In this document: in pieces, positions 11,052 through 22,560 of the stretch | Position numbering within the stretch: the first letter of the stretch is position 1 | Layout: every line of letters begins with the position of its first letter | Assembly (NCBI GenBank): GCA_035771165.1 | Contig: JAWNZC010000300.1 | Span: 248,001 to 312,000 of the forward strand | Source: Paragorgia papillata | Lineage: Eukaryota > Cnidaria > Anthozoa > Scleralcyonacea > Coralliidae | DNA length: 64,000 nucleotides | Direction of reading: 5' to 3' | The notes under the pieces: model-generated | The model's input: only the letters and a program-made list of their open reading frames with translations | Told to the model about the DNA's origin: nothing | Database searches by the model: none | Position numbers and translations under genes: made by a program

Positions 11052-11222
11052 TAGAGCGTTTTCACTCACGTGATGATCGGTGGCCCCATGGGGGTGGTGA
11101 AACAATACGAAATATTTGAATAAGAAAGCGCTAATTCCCATACCGTACACCAATATGGCCGCCATTTCATTGTTTTGGTACACCAATATGGCCGCCGTGA
11201 CGTCAGATGAAAACGCTCTATA
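11050..11222. mobile_element. Short MITE TATAGAGCGTTTTC
   Basis: Ends TATAGAGCGTTTTCACTCAC and GATGAAAACGCTCTATA. An internal direct repeat CACCAATATGGCCGCC occurs twice. The left half recurs at 48895-48972. TA flanks. Confidence 0.65.
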
Positions 11223-12111
11223 CCTGTAAATTAATCGATATATTGAGATTAACTATTCGTCTGTTGGTATGGCGTCTTATACTTTCATACTCTGGTTATT
11301 ATGCATGGACACTTGAGACGATTTTACGTGTCGAGAGGGATTGTGTAATTTTGACCTATATTTTGTTTCACGTTGGAATTATATTGTTCTTCTTATAACT
11401 GAAGGTTGTATAATGCATGTTTTCCCCCCGCTGCGTCTTTAGAAGGAGTGTTTTTTTATATTAAAATCAGTTGTTGTTGTTTTTTTAAAGAAGTACGCCG
11501 GAGGCACGAACTTCTCAAGAGTAATTATAAACTACTGAAAGCTAGTAAGTGAGAGATCAGTTAAGTAGCAATGTTGGACTAATGTGAGTGTCTATCCTGG
11601 GGTAAGATCTTAGGGAGTGTCGTAACTGACAGAAAGAGGAGCGAGTTGCCTCCCCCCCCCTACCCACTGAACGTTTTTTTTTTTAGAAATTCACAATAGG
11701 TTTTGGTTGGGGCAGATTGGTTGGTCGCTATATGTTAAGATAATGTACGTACTAGAAATACATGAACGCAACAACCCCCCGCCCGCTTTATATGCATTTT
11801 TTAACCCCACTCCTTTTCGGTCTTGTCGTATTAATTTTTAGTCTTTTTCAGTGGTTTTATGTCGTATTTATTGTTGTCTTTTTCTCGCTGCCACATCTCT
11901 TCTTAGCCTTCTTTCTTTGGTCTTTTGCCGTAGTAATATTAATGTACATTTTAGCTGAAACCAATTTTCCTGGCAAAGATTTCTTTCGTCATGATCGCTG
12001 AAAAACTATTTCGTTATAATCCAACCGAACTTATAAATTATAATTTGCTGACGTAAATTTAAATAATTTTAATAATTTAACATGTTAGTTACCAGTACCC
12101 TGCTATTCGAA

Positions 12112-12114
<3 letters not shown>

Positions 12115-12158
<44 letters not shown>

Positions 12159-12217
12159 CGAAACAGAGAAACTGTTCGTTTATCAGTTGTACAGAGAAAC
12201 ACCGTGTCTGTAGATTG

Positions 12218-12248
<31 letters not shown>

Positions 12249-12320
12249 CTAAGCTACAATGATGAGCTGTTGTACAGCGAAACACCGTGTCTGTAGATTG
12301 AACTATATATATATATATGT
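12115..12320 (+). repeat. (TA)n tracts interleaved with two decayed hammerhead-like cassettes
   Basis: Three (TA)n tracts (about 12115-12155, 12223-12247, 12304-12320) are separated by two fragments matching the ribozyme part of the 277-bp monomer at 49787. The second (12251-12303) keeps stem II, GAAA, the CCG loop, GTC and stem I, but the core CTGATGA reads ATGATGA, so C3 is lost. The first lacks the CTGATGA box altogether. Both are probably inactive. Confidence 0.8.
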
Positions 12321-13620
12321 ATATATGTAAACAGGTTTCAGAATTGCTTTCAGCTTTTCATCTTGCGTGTAAAGTGGACTCCACGCACGTCGAGATTAGC
12401 ACCCTCACCGGGCTCCGGGTCTTCGGCCCTCCGCCCGGGCTCGGGGACAAAACTACGGAATCCTGTTCAAATGCCTGTTTCTTCCAAAAAAAAATTCCAA
12501 ATTGGAACTTTGCGAAATTTTAGCCAACCCATAATTTCTTTGTTAACTAAAGTTCCAACCACCCCAAATACGATATTACTGATTGATTCTGTGTAAAGTG
12601 CATAATTAAATGTTAAAATATTTTTTTATTTGAGCTTCTGTTTATTGTTGTATTGGGGTTTGTATTTCTAAAATGTTAATGAGATGACGTCAAACAAAGT
12701 AGGTATAATTTGCATACATGCCATGTTCTGTTGCAGCAATGCTCTGAGGCATGCTCTCATATACTGTACCCCCCTGACAAGCGGACATGAGGACTTCGTT
12801 GCGTCTCATGCAGTGGCATCAGTCTACCCGCGATATCTCTAATTGTCCAGTCTTATCCCTTTAGGTTTGTAGCTAATTAGTTCCAGCTTTGGCAATGGCA
12901 AATTGGCGGTTTATAAAAATTATAAAATTTTCTGCTTTGCCGTTTTCTGTTGTGTTTTTTCCGTTGTCTGTTGGAATTGTTGAAAAACCATGAAAATCTT
13001 TTTGCGGTTGCAGTCTTTATTGCAGTCCGCTTAGTTGCAGTTCACATTATACTTTTCATTTCGGTATAAATGAGTCGTTTTTTAACCGGCGTATTGTTGT
13101 CCTGGTACTGAAGTTGGGTAGCGAAACCACACGTTTAAGGTTCTTATAAACTTGTTTTGTAAGATTATATTATGTATATGCTTTTTAAACCAAGCATGCA
13201 TGTTAGTGTTAGATTCAGTCATACAATTAATACTCGTAATATCAATCCATTTTTAGGTCTTGCTTTAGAAAGCCTTGAGGTAAAGATGGATTATATTAAA
13301 CGTGGACTTTTGGGTAAGGCATTTCGAAATTGTTAACATGATAAATATGAGTCTTGCTTAAAAGTGAAGAACCATAACGACAAGAAGCAAATTAGAATAT
13401 TTTAATAGATATTAAATAACGTTACGTTATTTACGCACAACATCTTCAGTGTGAAATACAAGCTTGTCGGAATCCGAACACGAATAATGAAATTATACTC
13501 TGCCTTTCCGGATTTAGTTTTCAACCTGGATATCGTTAGCCTGTGGCAGCAGCCCCGTACTGTGTGCTCGTTCTTTCTCCGAAATAACGTCTGTCTCTTA
13601 ACTGTAAAAATTCTATACTT
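12321..13620. other. No supported gene
   Basis: A GC-rich patch at 12390-12450 is followed by AT-rich DNA. Short open frames overlap on both strands, but no splice-consistent or domain-bearing coding was found. Confidence 0.5.
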
Positions 13621-14120
13621 GATGACGTTAATTTTCCCAGAATGCAAGCATCGCTTCTGATTGGTTGATTATTTTGTGATCATACCGGAATAAATAAAAT
13701 CACTGGTGCACGGCTTCGACCAGATCAACATTAACGCCAACGCCGTTTCTGTGTTAAATTTCAAGGCGAAAGTCTAGTTTTTGTCATTAAAGAAAACAAA
13801 TAGTTATTCTTTCCAGAACGAGTTCGATTTGCGATAAATTGTTAGATTTCCATTGAAATCGAACGGTTTGCTAGGCATCGATGTTAAATTTTATAAATTT
13901 GTATGATCACAGAATAGCCAATCAGACACAATGCATGTATTCTGACGTATGACGTCATAAGTATGATTTTTTTTCCAGTGAGACGCGGACGTTGCTTTTT
14001 GGGAGGACCGAGCCACAGTATGCGGCTGCATTCACAGCTTTTTTACGTAAAAAACTGAATTCCCATGTTGTTGAGATCGCATGTTGTTAAAATATACACG
14101 CGTTAATGTTGTGAAGTAAT

Positions 14121-14406
14121 ATATCCAACACGAGTCAGTGTTCTACCTCCGATTTCTAAATACAGCCAAGCAGGTTGGAAATACGAGGGGAAACCGACTT
14201 TTTTTAACCAGCTTGGCTGTATTTAGACATCGGAGGATGAACACAGACGAGTGTTGGATATAGCTTCTCAAACGAATCAATATTTTAAGAGAAAATCGAC
14301 CTCAAAGTTTGGTAAATTTGACTGTAATCTTCCTCCGATTTCCAAATACTGATTAAATATTCATTTCTTTTGAATTTTCTTCAAGAATTATTAATGAGTT
14401 TGAGAA
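14121..14406 (+). repeat. Interspersed repeat 'CCAACACGAG', copy 2
   Basis: Orthologue of 5021-5306 within unit C. Confidence 0.75.
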
Positions 14407-15475
14407 GCATATTGCATTTCCGTCAAAAATGCCGACATTTTTATATGCAAACCTGAAAATATATGGGTATATATAGCCCTTGATATAAGAAAGAAATGCA
14501 CCCCTCATTTACTGCCAAATTTTGCTCATTGTTGTCAAACTCAACATAACATCTCTCTTGACGATTTTAATTTTGTTGGTGTTTACCTTTGTCATATTAG
14601 CGCCAAGTTGAATGAGTTTGGCAAACGTTTTTTTTATCATCTGCAATTATCTTTTTATCCAACACGGCAAAAATATTTTTGAACCAGACAAGTGCTAAAG
14701 AGCGGTGCCCTGTTTGGCGTCAAAAATGTCGCTTGTATTCTCGTTTCCAGAGCCCACGTTTCTGTGTCCGTGGCTTACGTCTTTCACGGCCTAGCGTACG
14801 ATTGTGTCACCCTGAATATAAAGTTACCTAACAAGTCGTAAGAGCAGTGACTGGTTTGTCAGGGCACCGTAGCATAAAGCTGCCTTACGATCTAGTCGCT
14901 AACTTGTCAGGATACTGCAATTTTGTGCAATTGTGTTTACCTGCCGAAGGCTTCGCTTTACCGATATCGTAAAAAAGCCGCCAAAATCCCTTGCCTCAAA
15001 AACATCGCTCCCATTCTCAATGCGACAATGCCAGAGCCTATGACGTTTATGTGGCTGTGGCTATCAATTCTGCACAAACGTAGAAGAAAAATTATAAAGC
15101 TTGCTGACAAGCTAGCCGCTAGCACGTCAGGGCACCAAAATTGTAGCTGCCTGCGGAATGTTCATTGCTATTCTTTACAAACATGATGTTGTCAAAAGGC
15201 CGACAAAATCTTTGGCGTCAAAAAGAACGCTTGTGTTCAGGTTCCCACGTTTCTATGTCCGTGGCTTACGGGTACCACAAAAAAGTGACACCCAGAATAT
15301 AAAGCTACAGCCGCTCAGCGGTTACTCGTCAGGGCACCGCAATTTCTTACACACTAAGCATTTCCCATTCTATTGGCGATTATCTTGTAACTGTAACATG
15401 ATAAGTTGTACGTATACATGTAATGCATGCATGTGGTACGTTTGCGAGTTTGGTGTAATATAACAGACGTTCGAT

Positions 15476-15617
15476 GGACGTTCGTCAAGCTCAATTACTC
15501 AGAAAAGATTTCTGAGGCCCCAGACAGGTTTGGAATCTGCAACCTTCTAATGCAAGGTTCGAACCCTGTCTGGGGTCTCAGAAATTATTTTTGAGTAATT
15601 GAGCTTGACGAACGTCC
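15476..15617. repeat. Hairpin repeat with B-box-like core (copy C)
   Basis: Orthologue of 1200-1337, with the B-box-like GGTTCGAACCC intact. Confidence 0.75.
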
Positions 15618-15698
15618 ACCGAACTCTGTTATCTTGTAACTGTTAATCATGTAATATCACGGCCACCTCGGTTTTTATTGTTCCCACACGCACATTTA

Positions 15699-15931
15699 GG
15701 GGCCGATTACATGAGCCGGGCTAACCCGGCTAAGCGGGCTGACTCGTGTCACGAAATTCTTTACCCGGCCGCAAAAGGAGATTTTAATCAACGTTAGGGT
15801 TCGTTTACATCTAAACTAAACCAATTCTTCTTTGTAAATTTAGTTTATGCGAGTTTTAAAACGTCAGTAAGATCCTAATCAATCGCGTGAGCCAAGTTAA
15901 CCGGGCTAGCCCGGCTCATGTAATCAGCACC
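15699..15931. mobile_element. PIF/Harbinger-like MITE, TTA TSD (copy C)
   Basis: Orthologue of 1784-2003, with TTA on both sides. Confidence 0.7.
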
Positions 15932-16205
15932 TTAATCTCGAAATAACCCGATGCATAAAGATGAGGTACGATTAGTAACTAATCATACCTAAAGTTTACG
16001 CCAAAGTTCGCTTATGCATATAATAACTAACAAATACATGAAGTGAACACTTGTCGAATTCCCAATAGTATTAATCACAACTCAATAATTTATTCACTCT
16101 GAAGTTGTTGACTCCGCCAAAAGCGTTCTTGTTTTACTCTCCTTCTTCCTCGGAAACCGTAATATTACAAAGTATAGCATGGAATTTCGGTTGATCAGTG
16201 ATTAA

Positions 16206-16338
16206 GGCTACGTCCACACGTATACGTTTTCGTAGCGTTTTCATATTGTTTCAGGTAAGTAGACCATTGTTTTCTATTCCCTTGAGGACGGAGAACAATA
16301 TGAAAACGCTACGAAAACGTATACGTGTGGACGTAGCC
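16206..16338. mobile_element. PIF/Harbinger-like MITE GGCTACGTCC, TAA TSD (copy C)
   Basis: Orthologue of 7080-7216. The right terminus is an uninterrupted CGTGTGGACGTAGCC, and TAA flanks both ends. Confidence 0.8.
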
Positions 16339-16901
16339 TAAATGTCCCTCAACCCTCGGGAGGTTTAGTAAAAGTCTACTAAACCTCCATTGGCTTTCGG
16401 GTACATTTAATCACTAATCAACCGAAATGCCACGCTATTACTTATAATTATCTTATTTTGTCTTTTGCCTATAATTGTCTTGTAAATAGTTGTATACATT
16501 CTGAACATATATGAAGGGTGAACATATGTACACAGCTTAAATTAATTTCCGTCCTCATTCAACCATTCTTAATTTTCTTTTTAATTATTTTTTCTTTGTT
16601 GCAAATTGGTCTTCTTTTCTGTCTCTTTCTTACGTTTTTTTTATTTATCTATATCCGGCCTTTTATAGTAGTATCAATTTATAAATAATAATTTTAGTAT
16701 TTTCTTTGTGTTACATTTCAAATTTTTATGGATATTATTAGATAAAGATTTTCTTACATAAATATAGCGTTGTCAATTAGTTTTTTATATATATAAAAGC
16801 TAAATTTATTGACACTTCATCATCATCATTCTAGAGTTTTCAGATGCATCAATATCACAACATTGGCCAACGGTATATATAATAATTTTGTTTATATGTA
16901 G

Positions 16902-17024
16902 AAGGCGGAAAACGTGAGACGGAGATTGAAGAATTCGTGAAAGTGTTTGAAGTATTCGAGAAGGAGTTTAAAGAATTCGAGATGAAGAAACCATTTTCCC
17001 CTAGTTCTTATTTCTTTGATGATG
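16902..17024 (+). CDS. Duplicated symmetric exon, copy C
   Basis: 123 nt, reading the same peptide as copy A, with acceptor TATGTAG and donor GATG|GTAAGTAC preserved. Both ends are phase 1. It is the copy nearest the next candidate exon (31215), which needs phase 1 input. Using all three exons in series would give three tandem charged helices without a frame change. Identity to copy A at protein level suggests a recent duplication, gene conversion or constraint. Confidence 0.6.
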
Positions 17025-18172
17025 GTAAGTACTAATAAGGGAACATTTCATGTTTTTGTATATCCACTGACGAAGTCAAGCGAAAAGTGTGATGGTTATA
17101 CACGCCGATGTTTACGATTTTATTTTCGGTTGATTTTTTATCCGCATTTATATATTCATCAGTCGTGTTTTTTAATTCATCTACATTTTATTCCTCTAAT
17201 CTACATATTTCATCCACGTTTTATCCTTCATCTGCATTCATTTGCATTTACCAGCTGCGTTTTATAATTACTCTTTATGGGGCTTTATCAGCTATTTCAT
17301 TTCACTCAATTTCGATTTAATTCAATGTATTTTATTTCATTAGCACCTATATTTAATACAGTGTAGAAATTAAACCCATGTTATTGACGCAGAAAGCTAT
17401 CTGTAATAACTATAAGATTAGATTAGAAAGTTAGTGGTTACAGTAATTATCATTACCAGCTGAAAATTTCAAAATGTAAAAAATAAAACTAATTCCGATG
17501 TTATTCTTTGGTATTTGTTTTATTTTTTACAGTAACCAACTAAATTCAAAATGGAAGGCGGTATATACATACTAATACCATGATTATTTCGGTTTCTTTT
17601 GTTTTTACAGAGAGATTTAATCTCTAATTTTCCTGGTTTGAAGGAAAATTTCTAATTTTTCCTTCATTAAGATGCATGAGTGAACATCAAAAGACCATTT
17701 GATTTTACTACCCATGTGGGACATTAAGCTTGAGTAAATTTGTTACGTTAATATGTTCACACAAAATCTATCACAGTTAAAGTGCCCATGTAACGAAATT
17801 TTCAAGTTGGACGTAACAACATCAAAGTATTGTTTGATATCGCTTCTTTTGACTGTAAAAGGTTTAGGACAAACAATTAAATGGAAGTATGTTTATTTAG
17901 CGTTTGAAAATGATGCTTTTCCTCCTAAAATTTGAGATATCATTAAAATAGTTGGTATAGTTGCACAACTAATGACGTCACTCGACCCAGATCTCAAATT
18001 TTTTTGCATTCTAAGCTCTTGGCACATTGCCGTGTACATAAACAGAGAAATACAGTCATTTTGTCATTCATTTTGTAGTCAGAAATTTCGAATTTCATAA
18101 GTAAACTATTCACGAACATGTATAAGTTGTCAAAAATTGACAGTATATTCCTAATCACTGTTAAGATGACCA

Positions 18173-18477
18173 TAGTTAATAGAAAATAGACATGGTTTGG
18201 AAACCCGGAAAACTTCAAAGCGGTTAACAATGAAGCTACGATTCATGTTGAAAGGTACATGAAGGTGCCAAATCCTTTGTTTTAGGTTTATTAATATTTA
18301 AACAGTACGGTTGAGTGATTGAACCCAAACGTTGCTATTGGATGATTGCTTCATTATACAGAAAACACAATATGTTCAGTAACCGTGAAAGTGCAAATAT
18401 TTCCATAAACCTGAACAAAAACATACAACAATAACTTTTGTGAGCTTCCAAACCATGTCTATTTTCTATTAACTATG
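18173..18477. mobile_element. 305-bp inverted-repeat transposon with 9-bp TSD
   Basis: Ends TAGTTAATAGAAAATAGACA and TGTCTATTTTCTATTAACTA plus TG. AGATGACCA flanks both sides (18164-18172, 18478-18486). Unit B reads TTAAGATGACCAAGTTTG, the exact empty site. A 9-bp duplication suggests Mutator-like mobilisation; the terminus/TSD boundary is ambiguous by 1-2 bp. Confidence 0.75.
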
Positions 18478-18849
18478 AGATGACCAAGTTTGATACGGCA
18501 TCGACTACGTATATTTTAAAAGAAATAACTTGGTATGAATAAATTTTACTCATCTCTGTGAACACTTTTCCCTGAGAATTTAATTTTCTAAAGAGTGTTT
18601 TGAACAGTTTGTTTGATGACAATAAGTCATGATGTCATTAGATGTGGAATAAAATGTCTCAACTTTCTGGCCCAAAATCCTATTTTTCAAACGTTAATAC
18701 GACATACTTTCCTTGAATTATTCGCCCTGAAACTTTCACAATTGTAAGAAGTCATCTGAAACTTTACTTTAATGTTATTTTCCCTAACTTGAAAACTTCG
18801 TTGCAACACAGTTTCTTGAAAAAAGGAAAATACAAGTTTGAGAGTCCAA

Positions 18850-18921
18850 AACAGGTGCATAAACAATTCGAAAAACAGGTGCATAAACAATTCGAAAAAC
18901 AGGTGCATAAATTATTCGAAA
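18850..18921 (+). repeat. 24-bp minisatellite, 3 copies
   Basis: Period 24: AACAGGTGCATAAACAATTC plus GAAA, the third copy slightly changed. 18922-19239 is otherwise featureless AT-rich DNA with a short direct repeat of ATCTCACAGGCTA. Confidence 0.7.
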
Positions 18922-19765
18922 AAAGAATAAAACTAAATGTTATGCATAGTTAAACAGTCTGACAATCAAAAACTGTTACCAAATAAATAGCAACAGTTGT
19001 TGCTATGACAACAATGACGTTTTAAAATGGCTGCCAATTACCCTTCAAACTAATTTAATTAGAAAAAAACTTTGGTGACCCCCAATTTTTTTTTCATTAA
19101 ATCTTTTCTTGAAGTATGAGTAATCAATAGGCCGATTTAAAAAAAATTCTGTAGAATGAATGATTTTTTTTACGGAAAAATCATGTTTGTTAATTTTTTT
19201 AAAAATTCATAAAAAATCTCACAGGCTAAAACACGTAAAAATCTCACAGGCTATAACAGGGTTGTTGGCTCAACAACCCATTAACAGCACTGTTAACAGG
19301 CTAGAACATGATTGGTGAAATAACAGCATTGTTCATGCATATTTCAACATGTTGTTACAGCTTGGAGAATCGACAAGGCTTGTTCATGCATGTCACAACA
19401 AGCAAAACCTAGCTTGATAAAACAACCAAGTTCATGGTTGTATCATGACTGTTCAATCTTGTTGATTCATCATGCCCGAACAACATGTTGTACCATGCAT
19501 GAACAACACTGTTGATTCATCATGATAGTTTTATGTTGTTCAAACAGGCATGAACAACGTTCGTTCGACAACATTGTTCATGCCTGTTACGAGTGTTCGT
19601 GTTTTTAGCGAGAAACACGCGAGGATTCTCGACACTTTCGCGCAACGAACCTACAGTGGTACCGGTGTGGGAAAACAAACAACATTTATTGCTGAATTAT
19701 CGAAAAACCTATGTCTTCTTACTGCAATATAAAAAACGTTGGATGTTTATTTCAAACGTTGACAG

Positions 19766-19942
19766 TTTTCCGCGAATGGTTTTGTGGCGGAAATTACGTG
19801 CAACAAGTGTGAGTTTTGTGCGGCATTCCCAGAAACTGCAGAGTGTCTTGATGAAAATGAAAACGAAAAAATCATCACTCACTATATATCCTTCTTGGGC
19901 CAGGACTTTGGAGATATAACAGAAAGTTTTTTCCAGCAGTAT
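19766..19942 (+). CDS. Possible transposon-encoded exon with CxxCxxC
   Basis: 59 open codons including EITCNKCEFCAAFPETAECL and, further on, SFLGQDFGDITESFFQQY. An in-frame TGA lies just upstream next to a possible acceptor (GACAG|TTTTC), and TAT|GTACGG is a possible donor. The Cys cluster might bind zinc. I do not recognise the family. A second frame overlaps, so the call is tentative. Confidence 0.3.
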
Positions 19943-20615
19943 GTACGGTACTAGTTTGAAAGCTTGTGAAGCTCGTTTCTTTTCCAAAATGCGACAAAAC
20001 ACTGGTGTTGAAACAGACAAAATTGTACGAAAGCTATGGCGTCAGCAGCAACAAAGTATTTTCCCTTTCCTTTTTTATAACCGGCTTAATTACGTCGCAA
20101 TTCTAGCTCCACAAAGCTAAGGTAAGTTTTAAAATCTAGTAAACCAGTCAAATGAATGTTAGTACAATAAGATTAAGTTAGAAATGATATTTCTGGACGT
20201 AAATAATTCTGTTGTTTTCTAATATTGTCGGATTTGTCGGACATATAGTAATAGTATTGCACAAAACTATTTATAATCGAGACAGAGATTCCAGGCGGAA
20301 AACGTAATTTAGTTAAAAATATCAAAGCCCAGACAATTACTTTGAAAAAGCCCATAACATTGAAGAAAACCTTATGTATAATTATAAAGTCTTTGTAATT
20401 GTAATAATTTAATCACTCTGAAGATGTTGCATGTAGCGTCAATAAATATTTTCATTTTTACCATTTCTTCAATGTTACATACACTTGAGGGGTGCATGAG
20501 ATGGGGGGGGGGGGGGGGGTAGTATTAAATGTCAAAGAAACATTTGCCAATATTTTATTATACATGTATTTTCTTATTTTTAAATGCATATTAAGCCCCA
20601 ATCCAGAAAATGTAA

Positions 20616-20900
20616 TGCACCTATCAATGTTAGTCCCAGGGGTGGGGGGTGGGGGGTGTCAGGCAAGGGGTAGGGAATTGATCAATATGTCCATCCCCAG
20701 AGTCGAGACTTTGACAGTGAATGTCTCTTCAGGGGTGGGGATTTTTGGTTGTAGCAGAGGAGAAACATGAGGATCGGGGGAATTTGATGTAATTTGACCA
20801 CTCCCAAGGGAGTGGAATATGACAATTTTTAATGATAAATTGTCAAATCCCCACCCTTTGCCCAACCCCCATCCCTCGGGGCTAACATTGATAGGTGCAT
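20616..20900. mobile_element. Inverted-repeat insertion TGCACCTATCAATG
   Basis: TGCACCTATCAATGTTAG is mirrored by CTAACATTGATAGGTGCA. G-rich and C-rich blocks lie inside the arms, and a poly-G run lies upstream (20503-20518). Confidence 0.6.
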
Positions 20901-21784
20901 AATAACACTATAAAAATATTTATTCAGGTATCAAGACTAACATTTCATTATATTTTTACAATTATGGTAGTAAACAATATTCTTAAAACTCTAATATTAA
21001 AATAATTTATTTTAAGTTGTTTTTCTTACATTATATATGATTATTTATATTATTATTTATTTATACAGGTATCTAACTGTATACTAGCCATAACTACATG
21101 CAATACCTAGCCAGAACATTGCACAGGTATAACTGTTTTCCATACCAATGAACTACCATTATACAAAAACTGGTATAGAGGTGAGCCAAATTTAAAATAT
21201 ATTTAAAATGGTATGAAATATTCTACTTCACATTTCTTGTTATTATATATCATTTAATAACAGGACAATGTATGCCACATGCATGTTTAAAATTACTGTG
21301 TCTTCTAATTTTTTTGTAAATATATTCAAGATCAAACTCTAGCACAGTGGTATTATTAGAGGAAACTGAAGGTAAACTTTCAGTTAATCAGAAGAGGAAA
21401 AGTTTACAAAATGTTTTACCTGTTTTTGCTTTTTTATCATAGTATACAAATGCAGTGGTGATTTGGCAACATGCCAACATGAACAATAAACAAGAGTAAA
21501 GATCTACTATGTGAGTGGTGGGCAAGAAACCAGGGCCTGGATTGAATAAATAAGACAGCTGAAAAGTCATTTTTATTATAATGTTTTATTGTTATTATAT
21601 TGTTTTATTTTTCATTATGTAGCATCACTGCATCAGGCCTGGCAATGGGAAATAATTATGATGACATCTAACAGGTGTGTATTTATAGCTCAGCATTTTT
21701 AAGGTTTAGAAATTAAGGTCTTTCTTTTCCTCTGTTTGTGTAGCTTGGCCTGGTAAGGAGAGATTATAACCACATTCAAAAACT

Positions 21785-22030
21785 CATTAATAATTCATGA
21801 GGAAAATTCAAAAGAAATTAAAGTTTAATCAGTGTCTTTATATGTGATAAAGATACCTCCTGATTTACATAAACTTTAGCTTTGATTTTCTCGGCTTAGA
21901 TAAGGTTATTTTTCAAACTTACTACGCCAATAAACTTACCAAGTGGTTCGTTTTTGAAGCCGTTCAATAAACTCGCAGTTCGTGTTTTATCAGATATAAA
22001 ACACTCCTGCTCGTTTATTAAACAGTACAT
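21785..22030. repeat. Interspersed repeat fragment related to 59930-60150
   Basis: Shares ACTCATTAATAATTCATGAG, TTTTCTCGGCT and CTGATTTACATAAACTTTAG words, inverted, with 59930-60150. It also carries TTTTATCAGATATAAAACAC. Confidence 0.5.
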
Positions 22031-22470
22031 AAAACCTAACAGGTGTGTATTAGGTTAGCATTTTTAAGATTTAGAAATTCATGTCTTTTTTTTTCTTCTC
22101 TTTCTCCAGGCAAGGAGAAAATACAGGTGTACATTTGCTAGCATTTTTGAGATTTAGAAACTAATGGTAATATGCCTTTCTTTCTTTTTTTCTTTATTTT
22201 ATGGTGTATCCAGCTAGACAAAACATTATACATTATTATAAATGCCAAATAGCTTAAAGGTACTTATACTGTGTTGATAGGTTGCATTGTATCTAGCTTA
22301 ATTCTTAAAATATATATTTGTCTTCTCTAATTTATATATTGTGGCCATGCAGAAGGAATTTAAGAAATATGGGCTGCCGAATGTAGATTGCAAGATTAAC
22401 TCAGCAATGTTGTATTTCAACATTATATAGTTATATTATATGCATGACCATTTTTCTTTTCTTTTTGCAG

Positions 22471-22560
22471 TATTATGTGGCTAAATTAGAAAAACGAAGT
22501 GTACAAAAATTGTTGGATTGTACGCTGCACGCATTCGTCGAAAAATATGAAGACTTATAG
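22471..22560 (+). CDS. Possible terminal exon inside the 19.2-23.1 kb element
   Basis: Follows a strong acceptor (TTTTCTTTTTGCAG|TA). Reads YYVAKLEKRSVQKLLDCTLH, then AFVEKYEDL and a stop. 30 codons, phase 0. Whether it joins 19766-19942 is unknown. Confidence 0.3.
   Translation, partial: YYVAKLEKRSVQKLLDCTLHAFVEKYEDL

Larger units (their letters stand above)
10138..11700 (+). repeat. Duplicated segment related to 26250-29240
   Basis: Words such as TATGTCTTATCCTTTACCTG, TTTACTACAGGCTATC, CATACTCTGGTTATTA and GAACTGAAAGCTAGTAAGT-like text recur in the same order at 27950-29160. Each copy carries different transposon insertions: here 10542-11222, there 26406-27695 and 28284-28742. Repeated 'GGGGAGATAC' words near 10150-10350 also recur, inverted, near 26260-26400. 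No coding frame is supported. 11703-12114 is AT-rich and featureless apart from one 80-codon open frame that I do not consider a gene. Confidence 0.6.
13621..18804 (+). repeat. Segmental repeat unit, copy C
   Basis: Starts at the same base as copy B and is collinear with it. It differs by a retained 60-bp block near 13760, a 33-bp deletion near 14040 and a private 305-bp insertion at 18173. It shares the TAA-flanked MITE with B but resembles A at other sites, for example the TAAGCGGGCTGACTCG segment and the longer exon, so the duplication history is not a simple series. Confidence 0.85.

Noticed and set aside
18850..18921. CRISPR-like array
   Set aside because: Only three 24-bp units with no spacers; a simple minisatellite in a eukaryotic genome.
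19593..20020. 108-codon plus-strand and 103-codon minus-strand frames
   Set aside because: They overlap each other and a third frame with a Cys cluster; only the latter has possible splice sites, and even that is weak.
20492..20770. 92-codon frame with Gly runs
   Set aside because: Built from a poly-G run and the left arm of an inverted-repeat insertion.
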